Shown here piece by piece: positions 20,601 through 29,323 of a stretch of 64,000 bases of DNA. A model generated the notes under the pieces. The model was not told the origin of the DNA. It ran no database searches and saw only the letters and a program-made list of their open reading frames with translations. The stretch's first letter is position 1. Each line of letters opens with the position of its first letter. The stretch is taken from NCBI GenBank assembly GCA_029851415.1, contig CM056741.1, positions 87,372,282 through 87,436,281 of the forward strand. The letters are read 5' to 3'. A program made the position numbers and the translations under genes. The DNA comes from Eretmocerus hayati (Eukaryota > Arthropoda > Insecta > Hymenoptera > Aphelinidae).

Positions 20601-20632
20601 GGGTGCGCTCGTACCCCCACAGTTCCACTACT

Positions 20633-20638
20633 TGCGGG
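20633..20638. other. right target-site duplication TGCGGG
   Basis: Matches 14009-14014 exactly. Confidence 0.85.
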
Positions 20639-21579
20639 GTCATTGAGAAGCTTATTAATACACTAAAGCAGGCTGACTTTGATCACTTTGGAGGTTCTGA
20701 TCAAATTTTCATTGCGATTTTCCAACCAAACCTATATCTATCTGTAGTCACTCGACACGTCGTGACTTTTTTGTCAAAATGCTGTGCTCAGAATTCAATT
20801 TCACTCATTCAATATAAACACTTAAGTATTGTAAAAACCAGGGTGGCCAAAGCCACCCCGGCATCCGGCGTGACTTTGGCCACCTTCGTTGAACACAGCG
20901 AATTTTTTGTACTTTTCAACTTGAAACCGGGTATTTTCTCTTCGGATCACATTTTCTGATTAGGAATAAGCCTAGAGACAGAACATATAAGTGTTATAGA
21001 ATTATGTCCATGAACTTGTAACTTGCCGCCATAGTTTGAACTACGAAATTCAGTCAACTACTCTGGGTTGCCACTCGTCCAGATTATCAAGGCCAATCTG
21101 GACGAGTGGCCAAAGTCACCCCGGACAAACGGACGACCCAAGGAACGAGAGTCAAATTTTAGATTCAATCGGCGATAGTTCAAAATGTAGAGGACGTCAT
21201 TACCTATCAAGAAAAAATCAAGGAGAAGAGATGGGAGCTGATCTAGTGGGTTGTTGAGATAGATTTTCGCGACATGAATATTTCACTCAACAATTTTTAC
21301 TTCCTTCCAACTATGAAAAGTCAATAGTGTCCATCTGACCACGAATGAGCTGGCATATTATGGAAGTAGAGTTTCTATAGCTTCAAAATGAACTTCCGAA
21401 CGTCACCTTACGTGGTGTTACCATCGGAGCTACGACTTTTACAATATTTTTCCGGAAAAGTGGCCCAAGTCAACCCGATTTACGGTAACGCTTAGGATTT
21501 CATTTAGAAATTCGAGAAGATTCGTAAGTTTTGAGATGGTGTTGCAAATAGAGCATCCTCAGCACCCGCATAGTGCATG
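20639..21579. repeat. intron 3 remainder with repeated GTGGCCAAAG motifs
   Basis: No gene. Degenerate copies of a GTGGCCAAAGTCACCCCGG-like string, in both directions, occur near 20842, 20870, 21098 and 21460. One perfect hairpin at about 21070-21109 has arms GCCACTCGTCCAGATT. Confidence 0.6.
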
Positions 21580-21584
21580 GCACC
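21580..21584. other. left target-site duplication GCACC
   Basis: GCACC precedes the 5' LTR and follows the 3' LTR at 27088-27092. Confidence 0.85.
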
Positions 21585-21934
21585 TGTAGTGTATTGCGGA
21601 TAGTTACACGTCAGAGTAAAGATGACACGCAGTGAAAGGAATGCAAGAAAGATCTTCACAGTATATTAATAGCAAATACGCATCGAACCATATATGGTAG
21701 TTTGAAGTCTGGTGAAAGGAGCTTGTAACAAGCACGGACTGGTACAACCAGGTACAGCCAAGTACGAGCTGGTACAGCACAGAGTATAAAAGATGCACCC
21801 ACTGTATAGCCAGTCAGACGGCACACGACCGGCAAGCCATACATACGGCTCCGTGTCCCTTGTATATCAATACTTAATAAAGTAGTTAGACGCCGATCTC
21901 ATCAAGTGCTTTACACCTTCTCCACAATACCACA
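21585..21934 (+). repeat. 5' LTR of the Gypsy element
   Basis: Contains a TATA-like GAGTATAAAAGATG at about 21782 and AATAAA at about 21876, the expected LTR promoter and poly(A) signals. Confidence 0.93.
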
Positions 21935-21935
21935 T

Positions 21936-21953
21936 TGGCGACGAGGATAAAAG
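21936..21953 (+). promoter_or_regulatory. primer-binding site
   Basis: TGGCGACGAGGATAAAAG follows the LTR after one T; TGG pairs with the CCA end of a tRNA. The tRNA was not identified. Confidence 0.65.
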
Positions 21954-22122
21954 AAGGAATCCGACGAGGATAAAAGGAAGCAAATCCGACGAGGATAAGC
22001 AGTACAGACATCCGACGAGGATATATACAGCATATCAAAAGCATCAATCTATCTGACGAAGATAGTAGAAGAGAGATCCGACGAGGATATACAGAAAAAT
22101 TAAAAGCCATCCGACGAGGATA
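21936..22122 (+). repeat. PBS-like motif repeated through the leader
   Basis: YCGACGAGGATA and close variants occur about seven times between the LTR and 22122, at irregular 20-50 bp spacing, the first being the primer-binding site itself. One copy has two changes (CTGACGAAGATA). Confidence 0.85.
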
Positions 22123-22363
22123 ACACAACAGAGCGCAGCTGGAGTGAGGAGAAAGGTCCCCCGCAGCATACAGCCACTGAACGTGGATACAGAGAGAAGC
22201 TAGAGAGAAGAAAGGTCCCCGCAGCATATACATACAGGTCCCAAATCAACGCATAAGGTGAGCGCCTACAAACAGCTTGGTCCCATAAATATACATCAAA
22301 ACATCGAATCAAGGCAAGAGTGGTAAGAGAGCCAGCCATAAAGTTGGTCGTAATTTAGCATTT

Positions 22364-23629
22364 ATGACTACTGTGGAAATACCTCCAGGTGATCATCCAG
22401 ACTTTACAGATTTAACGATTCAAACATTTACTAAACAAGAATTGATCGAATTATTGGCAAAATTTCCGGTAAAACTCCATCTCAATTTGGTCTCATTAGA
22501 AATTCTGAGGTCAATAGCAAGAAAAATACGCAGCGTACAGTTCTCAGCAAAAACTAAAGAAGTCAATATTTCTAAAGAAGGATTACGGGTTGTAGTACCA
22601 GAAGAAACAGAATCGAGTGGACAAACTGAACAAGCTTTAACACCACTGGCTAAGGCACCCCAACAAAATAGCATATCTGCAGAAACTCAAACGGTACAAG
22701 AACAAGTTTCCAGCCCAAATACAGATATGATGGAATCAATGGAATTCCATAAAAACAAGCAATCCTGGGATGACTACATTGAACGCATGGAACTCTATTT
22801 TACGGCAAATGATATTACATCAGATGATAAACAGGTAGCAACTTTGTTAACGAAATGCGGATCAGAAACATACAAGCTGATCAAAGATTTAGCAGCACCG
22901 AACCTCCCAAAAACCAAGAAATTTGAGGAGATAAAACTTTTAATGTCAGCTCATTTATGCCCGAAAAAAAGCAAACGCATGGAACGGAGCAAATTTCGTC
23001 AAGCTCATCAAAATGCAGGCGAATCTATAGCAGAGTATATCGCACGGCTGAAAGAATTGGCCATAAACTGCGATTTTACGGACTTGAACGACGCGCTGTG
23101 TGACCAACTGGTCACAGGTCTCACGGATCGAGGTACCAGAGTCGCACTATTCAGCGATAAAGATCTCACTTACTCAAAAGCAGTAGAAATTGCTACCACT
23201 CGTGAAGCAGCAGCGAGAGATGCAGCAACCACTGAACGACATCGAAGCAACACTTCAATTCAACACGTCGCAGCACATCGATACAACAAGCCAACGAGTA
23301 AAGTTACTCAGACAGGTAAAAGCGAATTTAATAATAGATCGCGCACAAAATTTTGTTATTGTTGCGGAATAGGCAATAGCCACTACACAAACGACTGTCG
23401 TTACAGAGACAGAAAATGCACTTTTTGTCAGAATCAAGGGCATCTCGAAAAAGCATGTATCAAAAAACATGGAAAGAACAAAATTTTTGGTAAGTCCAGT
23501 AAAAATCGTTTTGAGAATAGAGACAATCGGGATGAACGTAATAGGCAAGTAAAAGTTCTACAAACTGAATCGGATGATGAAGATACGGTTTCAAACACAG
23601 ATTTTTTCCAAATATCAGAATGTTCTTGA
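22364..23629 (+). CDS. gag: gag polyprotein of the Gypsy element
   Basis: 421 aa. The central part (about 125-300) has the usual LTR-element capsid features: W-x-D-Y-x-x-R at about 137, an LLTKCG helix, then RSKFRQAHQNAGESIAEYIA. Two Cys-His knuckles lie at the C-terminus (about 345-380): C-x2-C-x5-H-x4-C (one residue longer than canonical) and CTFCQNQGHLEKAC, a canonical C-x2-C-x4-H-x4-C. Packages element RNA in cytoplasmic particles. ATG context TTTATGA; no earlier in-frame start downstream of the leader was seen. Ends TGA at 23627-23629; pol continues in the same frame. Confidence 0.9.
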   Translation: MTTVEIPPGDHPDFTDLTIQTFTKQELIELLAKFPVKLHLNLVSLEILRSIARKIRSVQFSAKTKEVNISKEGLRVVVPEETESSGQTEQALTPLAKAPQQNSISAETQTVQEQVSSPNTDMMESMEFHKNKQSWDDYIERMELYFTANDITSDDKQVATLLTKCGSETYKLIKDLAAPNLPKTKKFEEIKLLMSAHLCPKKSKRMERSKFRQAHQNAGESIAEYIARLKELAINCDFTDLNDALCDQLVTGLTDRGTRVALFSDKDLTYSKAVEIATTREAAARDAATTERHRSNTSIQHVAAHRYNKPTSKVTQTGKSEFNNRSRTKFCYCCGIGNSHYTNDCRYRDRKCTFCQNQGHLEKACIKKHGKNKIFGKSSKNRFENRDNRDERNRQVKVLQTESDDEDTVSNTDFFQISECS

Positions 23630-26600
23630 CAAAACATCAAAGCAGAACCATTATATTTTGACTTAACAATAGATAATATTCAAGTCAAAATGGAATTAGA
23701 TACAGGTACATATGTTTCAGTCATATCCGAAACCGATAAGAATAGAATCTTTCCAAAATTACCTCTGAGAGAATGTGATCTCAAACTCAAGAGTTACGGT
23801 GGAACACCACTTCATCCTATTGGAAAACTAGAATCATTAAAAATAGTATTGAATGGAATGAGTAAAATTTTGGACATCTACGTTATTAAAGGCAAAGGAC
23901 CAATTCTGTTGGGTAGACAATGGCTAGCAGCTTTTGGACTTTGGCCGTTAAAATTGTGGAAAAATACAAATTCCTCGAATATTCTACAAATACAGAGTGA
24001 GGACATCAGAAAGCAAATACTTGAAAAATTTCCAATCCTTTTTTCGAACACTCAAGGGTGTTACAAAGGTAGGAAGATACATTTGGTCTTTAAAGAAGAC
24101 GCAAAACCGATACAAATGAAGCCATATCACGCGCCATTCGCTTTAACAGAGAAAATCTCCAAAGAGTTAGACAGACTTGTGAAACTAGGCAATCTAGAAC
24201 CGGTTTCCTGTAGTAAATGGGCAACACCCATTATCCCAGTTCTGAAAAAGAATGGTGAGGTACGCATCTGTGGAAATTTCAAAATGACGGTTAATCCACA
24301 ATTAATAATCAGAAGACATCCCATTCCTCTGAAAGAGAAAATTTTTCATACGCTACGAATAGGGAATAGATGGTCTCAGATCGACCTGACACACGCATTT
24401 ATGCAATTTCAACTCGATGACGAATCGAAAGACGCCCTGACGATTATTTCACACGAAGGGTTACACAGATACACACGCTTAGGGGAAGGTATAGCCTCAA
24501 ATCCCGCAGAAGTACAGGATATTTTAGAAGACGTCCTGAAAGGTATAGATCATACAGAGATCTATATAGATAATATATATTGCACAGGAGAAACAGATTC
24601 TGAGCATTTACATATACTGACACAAATTTTTGAACGATTGCAAGACGCAGGCTTACGCGTAAACCTAGGAAAATGTGATTTTTTCAAAGATGAAATTGAA
24701 ATTCTAGGCTTTGTTATAGACAAAGAAGGGCTAAAGCCAAGTCATTCTAAGGTAGACGCAATTACGAAAGCGCCAACACCAAAAAATTCGAAGGAACTAG
24801 AAGCTTTTTTAGGTCTCGTAAACTTTTATGAAAGATTCTTAACAGATAGAGCGGAACACATTTATCCTCTCTATAATCAAATCAAACACAAAAATTGGAC
24901 TTGGACAAACGAATGTCAGAATGCATTTGATTGGATCAAGAAAGAAATTTCTTCAAATAAAGTTTTAGCAATCTACGATCCAAACGTAAAACTCGTCATG
25001 GCATGTGATGCTAGTGACGTCGGTGTTTCAGCAATTTTGTCGCACAGGTACGAAGACGGTTCTGAGAAACCTATAGCATTCGCATCCAAAATAATTCCAA
25101 AATCCGAGAAACATAGAGCAATAATCGATAAGGAAGCAGGAGCAATCATTTTCGGTTTCAAAAAATTTCATCAATACGTTTACGGGAATCACATTATTCT
25201 GAAAACTGACAATGAAGCTTTGAAATATATTTTTGGCAATAAAGATATGTCAAAAATGCTAAACAGCAGGCTATTACGCTGGGCATATTTTTTATCAGGC
25301 TACAGATATACCATCGAAGTAGTAAAATCAAAAGCTAACGGAAACTGCGATGCGCTTTCTAGGTTACCGATCGCAGACACAACACCGGTATTCGAAACAG
25401 AATACACAAACATCAATTGTATACAGAATGAATGCACAATTATTGATTTCCCAAAAGTTGTAAAAGCAACTTCACACGACAAGATATTGAGAAAGGTCAT
25501 ATCATACATACAGACGTCATGGCCTAAAATAGAAACATTGAATGACATAGAGAAAAGCATTCATCATAGAAGACACGAAGTGAGCTTTGAACAAGGATGT
25601 TTGTCTTGGGGTTACAGAATAATAATTCCAGAAACTTTACAGAGAAACATACTCGATGAACTTCATTCTTCACATCTTGGTATAGTAAAGATGAAGCAAA
25701 TAGCACGCAATTATTTTTGGTGGCCACATATTGATAAAGATATTGAACGAATTGCGAATTCGTGTAGAATCTGCCTATCAACACGAGCAGAACCACGAAA
25801 AGTACCACTTACACCGTGGCAATGGCCTAGTCAACCTTGGTCACGTATTCACATTGACTTTATGGGTCCATTTTACAATTTCATGTTTTTGATCATCGTG
25901 GACGCACATTCCAAATGGCCAGAAGTGATTAACATGAAAAAGGACACAACTTCTTACAACCTGATACGGAAGCTAGACGAAATTTTTTCGCGTTATGGTC
26001 TCCCTCACCACATAGTGAGCGATAACGGTCCACAACTAACGAGCCACGAATTCGGAAAATATTTGAAGCAATACAAGATAAAACATACATTTTCAGCACC
26101 TTATCATCCTGCTACTAACGGAGCAGCAGAAAATTTTGTCAAAACGGTCAAACACAAAGTAGACAAAATGATTAAAGAAGGTCATTCACTAGAATTTTCG
26201 ATAAATAGATTTTTGAGTGATTATAGGAACACGGAACATTCGACAACAAACAGAACACCAGCAAATCTATTTCTCAAAAGAGATTTGCGCACAAGATTTG
26301 ATTTATTGATTCCTAATTCAATTAGCGATGTTGAAAAACACCAATTTGATCAAGCACGACACAAGCAGGGAAACAGACAAATACAATTTGTAGAGAATGA
26401 GATTGTTTTTGTGAACGATTATAGAACGCACTCTGAGAATAGGACGCAAGCGAAGATTGTAAGACAACTATCTCCTATAATGTATGAAATAAAATTCAAT
26501 GACGGGTATATTACAAAACGACACGCAAATCAAATTGTCAGAACTCAACTAGAACCTACTTCAAGAGGAGGGGAGTTGATATGTGATGATAATTTTGAAA

Positions 26601-26725
26601 ATTCATATGTACACCCAAATGTTTCGAAAAAATGTAAGAACAAATTGTACCCTGGAAATGATCGAAATGTACCGAGACGTTCGTCTCGAATTGCTAAAAA
26701 AGCAGCGACCCGATCTCAAAAATAA
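23630..26725 (+). CDS. pol: pol polyprotein (protease, RT, RNase H, integrase)
   Basis: Read directly after the gag TGA in the same frame; the first Met (23690) is probably not the start. Protease: LDTG at 23696-23707. Reverse transcriptase: template block with RICGNFK, first Asp block SQIDLTHAFMQ; the Y-x-D-D box reads YIDN (24563-24574), losing the second Asp, and the block before it reads LGEGIASNPAEVQ, unlike the LPFG...F-Q pattern of the family. RNase H: ACDAS, DKEAG and KTDNE keep D-E-D. Integrase: zinc-binding H-H-C-C region ending SCRIC, then the Asp of HIDFMGPF, the Asp of VSDNGPQ and the Glu of NGAAENFVK (DDE intact). Without the second RT Asp, DNA synthesis is expected to fail, so this copy is likely immobile although young. 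Ends TAA at 26723. Confidence 0.9.
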   Translation, partial: QNIKAEPLYFDLTIDNIQVKMELDTGTYVSVISETDKNRIFPKLPLRECDLKLKSYGGTPLHPIGKLESLKIVLNGMSKILDIYVIKGKGPILLGRQWLAAFGLWPLKLWKNTNSSNILQIQSEDIRKQILEKFPILFSNTQGCYKGRKIHLVFKEDAKPIQMKPYHAPFALTEKISKELDRLVKLGNLEPVSCSKWATPIIPVLKKNGEVRICGNFKMTVNPQLIIRRHPIPLKEKIFHTLRIGNRWSQIDLTHAFMQFQLDDESKDALTIISHEGLHRYTRLGEGIASNPAEVQDILEDVLKGIDHTEIYIDNIYCTGETDSEHLHILTQIFERLQDAGLRVNLGKCDFFKDEIEILGFVIDKEGLKPSHSKVDAITKAPTPKNSKELEAFLGLVNFYERFLTDRAEHIYPLYNQIKHKNWTWTNECQNAFDWIKKEISSNKVLAIYDPNVKLVMACDASDVGVSAILSHRYEDGSEKPIAFASKIIPKSEKHRAIIDKEAGAIIFGFKKFHQYVYGNHIILKTDNEALKYIFGNKDMSKMLNSRLLRWAYFLSGYRYTIEVVKSKANGNCDALSRLPIADTTPVFETEYTNINCIQNECTIIDFPKVVKATSHDKILRKVISYIQTSWPKIETLNDIEKSIHHRRHEVSFEQGCLSWGYRIIIPETLQRNILDELHSSHLGIVKMKQIARNYFWWPHIDKDIERIANSCRICLSTRAEPRKVPLTPWQWPSQPWSRIHIDFMGPFYNFMFLIIVDAHSKWPEVINMKKDTTSYNLIRKLDEIFSRYGLPHHIVSDNGPQLTSHEFGKYLKQYKIKHTFSAPYHPATNGAAENFVKTVKHKVDKMIKEGHSLEFSINRFLSDYRNTEHSTTNRTPANLFLKRDLRTRFDLLIPNSISDVEKHQFDQARHKQGNRQIQFVENEIVFVNDYRTHSENRTQAKIVRQLSPIMYEIKFNDGYITKRHANQIVRTQLEPTSRGGELICDDNFENSYVHPNVSKKCKNKLYPGNDRNVPRRSSRIAKKAATRSQK
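26563..26578 (+). promoter_or_regulatory. internal polypurine-tract copy
   Basis: AAGAGGAGGGGAGTTG lies within the pol frame, about 160 bp before the real tract, which has the same sequence. Confidence 0.5.
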
Positions 26726-26737
26726 GAGGAGGGGAGT
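26725..26737 (+). promoter_or_regulatory. polypurine tract before the 3' LTR
   Basis: AGAGGAGGGGAGT directly precedes TGTAGTG; primer for plus-strand DNA. Confidence 0.75.
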
Positions 26738-27087
26738 TGTAGTGTATTGCGAATAGTTACACGTCAGAGTAAAGATGACACGCAGTGAAAGGAATGCAAG
26801 AAAGATCTTCACAGTATATTAATAGCAAATACGCATCGAACCATATATGGTAGTTTGAAGTCTGGTGAAAGGAGCTTGTAACAAGCACGGACTGGTACAA
26901 CCAGGTACAGCCAAGTACGAGCTGGTACAGCACAGAGTATAAAAGATGCACCCACTGTATAGCCAGTCAGACGGCACACGACCGGCAAGCCATACATACG
27001 GCTCCGTGTCCCTTGTATATCAATACTTAATAAAGTAGTTAGACGCCGATCTCATCAAGTGCTTTACACCTTCTCCACAATACCACA
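26738..27087 (+). repeat. 3' LTR of the Gypsy element
   Basis: 350 bp, one base different from the 5' LTR, followed by GCACC. Confidence 0.93.
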
Positions 27088-27324
27088 GCACCAATAATTC
27101 AGGGTATCCAGATTCTGGATAAACCTGGAAAACTGCAATATCTCAGAATATGGGAAATTGTCAGATTTGTATTGCAAGCCTCCAGGAGAGTTGGACTCTC
27201 CCAAATCTAATCTCTCCTTGAAAGCAAGCAACTTATGTAAAGAGATTTCTGTATATTGAGTTAACTGTACTGGTAAATCCCAAATTTCTAGGTTCTTAAA
27301 GAATCAGGATTCCCTGTAATTGCA

Positions 27325-27665
27325 CCCACAAGGAGAGTCCAAGGGGTTCGGGAGCTGGATTTGGCTGAAACTCTGGGAATCATCTCCTTTTGGCACCAAA
27401 AGATGATACCCAAAGCCGCAAAGTGTAACGCTCAAGCGTTTTCGAGCTACAGGCCACAACTCATGCATTACAGTATATCTATATATAACATTTTGACACA
27501 TATTATATAGATATACTGTGATGCATAGGATGTAGCCTGTAGCTCGAAAACGCTTGAGCGTTAGACTTTGCGGCTTTGGGTATCATCTTTTGGTGCCAAA
27601 AGGGGATGATTCCCAGAGTTTCAGCCAGATCCAGCTCCCGAACCCCCTGGACTCTCCTTGCCAGT
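27325..27665. mobile_element. foldback element in intron 3 of copy B
   Basis: Two arms of about 155 bp (GGAGAGTCCARGGGGTTCGG inward) face each other around an AT-rich centre at 27475-27510. About 95% alike. No coding capacity, no class-specific end recognised. Confidence 0.8.
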
Positions 27666-28134
27666 GGAGAGAGTTCGTTCTCTTTAGAGTGATACGAGGG
27701 TGAGAGCTTCGTGGCTTCTCGGAGAACGTCGAAACAAATCTTTGTAGGGTTTCCACAGTTGTTTAGTATCCGGTTGAAACTATTATCTATATATCCATAA
27801 AATTTCTTGGCTCCACGATGAATCGATTTGTGAAGATATAGACGGTGGAACGAATATCAGCTAAATTTGATACCACGAATATTTAAGAAACAGTGATATA
27901 TAAGGAAAGCTAACATCGGCCGAATTGAGAAAAAGAGATTATAGAATCCAAAGAACTCACCATGTTGTACATATGATAAAGATTGATCAATCTGTCAACA
28001 TTTTTCTTTCGCATATGAATATTTTGGTTACATCAGTAATGAAATTATTAATAAAAACTTAGTCATCACAGCGCTGTCATGTGGCTGAGATTCCATGTTG
28101 AATGTTTCGCTATAATGGAGACTATAATTCATAG

Positions 28135-28382
28135 GTTCTTTGGTGACAAATGCGACTTCGTTTGGAACTCTAATCTCACTTCTGATATCTGGATACCTCG
28201 CAGCAACGAGATTTGGATGGCCCAGTATCTTCAACGTATTTGGATTAGCTGGCATTGCTTGGAGTCTACTGTTCTACTGCACATGTGCCGATTAACCTTC
28301 TGAACATCCATTTATTAGTTCTGAGGAATTGAAATACATCACCGACGCTATTGGTAGACTAGACAGACATCAGAGTGAGAAG
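28135..28382 (+). pseudogene. SLC17 copy B exon 4 with in-frame TAA
   Basis: Acceptor TTCATAG, donor AAG|GTTCAT. In the phase dictated by exon 3 it reads SLVTNATSFGTLISLLISGY, then RFGWPSIFNVFGLAG, then YCTCAD, TAA at 28293-28295, and continues in the same frame with PSEHPFISSEELKYI to SEK. The same-frame continuation with clear family sequence shows that the TAA is a point change, not an exon end. GWPSxFYxFG and S-x-HP-x-IS-x-EE are SLC17 signatures. Confidence 0.85.
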
Positions 28383-28704
28383 GTTCATATAGAAAGAGGA
28401 AGAAATGATTCTTGATCCAGAATGAATGAATGGGCATTTTTTCCATTCATTCAGAATCGCGAGTTGCGTCAAACTTGACATTTAGAATTTATGTTGAAAA
28501 GCCCAAAATTTTGGAGAAATCCGTGCAGTCATCTTCAGAAATTCTGCTGGATAATCAGAGTCTTGAAATTAGACTTCATACTATTGGATAAGATTTCAGT
28601 AGATACTACGGATAGGAGTAATAAGAAATTACGCTCAGTTCATCGCAATTTCTGAATGATGAGCAACAGCTTGTATAATTATAGTCTATCTTTTCTCTGA
28701 TTAG

Positions 28705-28854
28705 GAGCCACCAATACCGTGGAGAGCTATTTTATCTTCAGCTCCTCTGATATCGTCGTTTTTGGCTGGTTGGGGAAACGCGTGGAGTTTCGATATTTTC
28801 CTTTCACAATTACCGGCATACATGAGCTACGTATTGAAATTTAACATAGCACAG
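28705..28854 (+). CDS. SLC17 copy B exon 5
   Basis: Acceptor TGATTAG, donor CAG|GTCAAG. EPPIPWRAILSSAPLISSFL through QLPAYMSYVLKFNIAQ; PxPW and T/SQLPxY are strong family marks. Confidence 0.88.
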
Positions 28855-28945
28855 GTCAAGAACTTGGAACAATCATGTATATCATAATGTGAATTTTTGT
28901 GATGAATGAGTTGACATTATTTCTCCATAATTTCCATTATTTCAG

Positions 28946-29323
28946 AGTGGCGCGCTATCGGCGTGGCCTTATCTGGTGAAATGGCTCCTCTGTTTCCCTT
29001 TAAGCTACTTGACCGATTTTGTTATTGGCAAAGGTGTCCCCACGGTGATTGTGCGCAAACTCAGTAGCTGTATGGGTTCCTGGATTCCAGCGGTTGCTCT
29101 TCTTGCACTTTGTGTAAGCAAGACTAACAATACAACTATCATCTTGGCAATTATCATTGTGGCGGTTGGAATATCTAGCGTAAATGAGTGCGGGCACTCT
29201 ATCAACTGTATGGACCTTCATATGGCAAATCTTCTTGGCCCTCTGATGTCAATCAACAATTGCGTGGGGAGTTGTTTGGGTTTCATAGTGCCGTGCATTT
29301 GCGGCATCATTATCACCGATGAG
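28946..29323 (+). pseudogene. SLC17 copy B exon 6, donor site lost
   Basis: Reads SGALSAWPYLVKWLLCFPLS through GSCLGFIVPCICGIIITDE. In copy A the homologous GATGAG is followed by GTATGA; here it is followed by AAACAC, the first bases of an inserted foldback element. Translation would run on for 28 codons to TGA at 29405-29407 unless another donor is used. Confidence 0.82.

Larger units (their letters stand above)
14015..20632. mobile_element. Polinton/Maverick-type element, 6.6 kb, non-autonomous
   Basis: Both ends read AGTAGTGGAACTGTGGGGGT inward, flanked by the 6-bp duplication TGCGGG. AG...CT ends, 6-bp duplications and long terminal inverted repeats are the defining marks of Polintons. 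The inverted repeats here are about 2 kb each and hold, from outside inward: an 18-bp tandem repeat, a GT run, a tRNA-like gene, a 150-codon gene and an array of about 31-bp GC-rich repeats. The 2.5-kb centre holds two minus-strand genes. Autonomous Polintons are 15-20 kb with protein-primed polymerase B, a retroviral-type integrase, packaging ATPase, protease and capsid genes; none is present, so it must move with help from a relative. The two arms differ by few bases outside the arrays, suggesting recent insertion or arm homogenisation. It sits 58 bp past the donor of SLC17 exon 3. Confidence 0.85.
18620..20632 (-). repeat. right terminal inverted repeat of the Polinton-type element
   Basis: Inverted match to 14015-16060, ending CCCCCACAGTTCCACTACT at 20632 followed by TGCGGG. 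Confidence 0.88.
21585..27087 (+). mobile_element. Gypsy-type LTR retrotransposon, complete, 5.5 kb
   Basis: Two 350-bp LTRs (TGTAGTGT...TACCACA) that I find to differ at only one base (21600, G versus A), a 5-bp target duplication GCACC, a primer-binding site directly after the 5' LTR and a polypurine tract before the 3' LTR. Order gag, protease, reverse transcriptase, RNase H, integrase puts it in the Gypsy/Metaviridae group; no envelope gene. The near-identical LTRs mean a recent insertion. gag and pol are in the same frame, separated by one TGA. Reverse transcriptase has unusual core residues (see pol). Confidence 0.93.
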
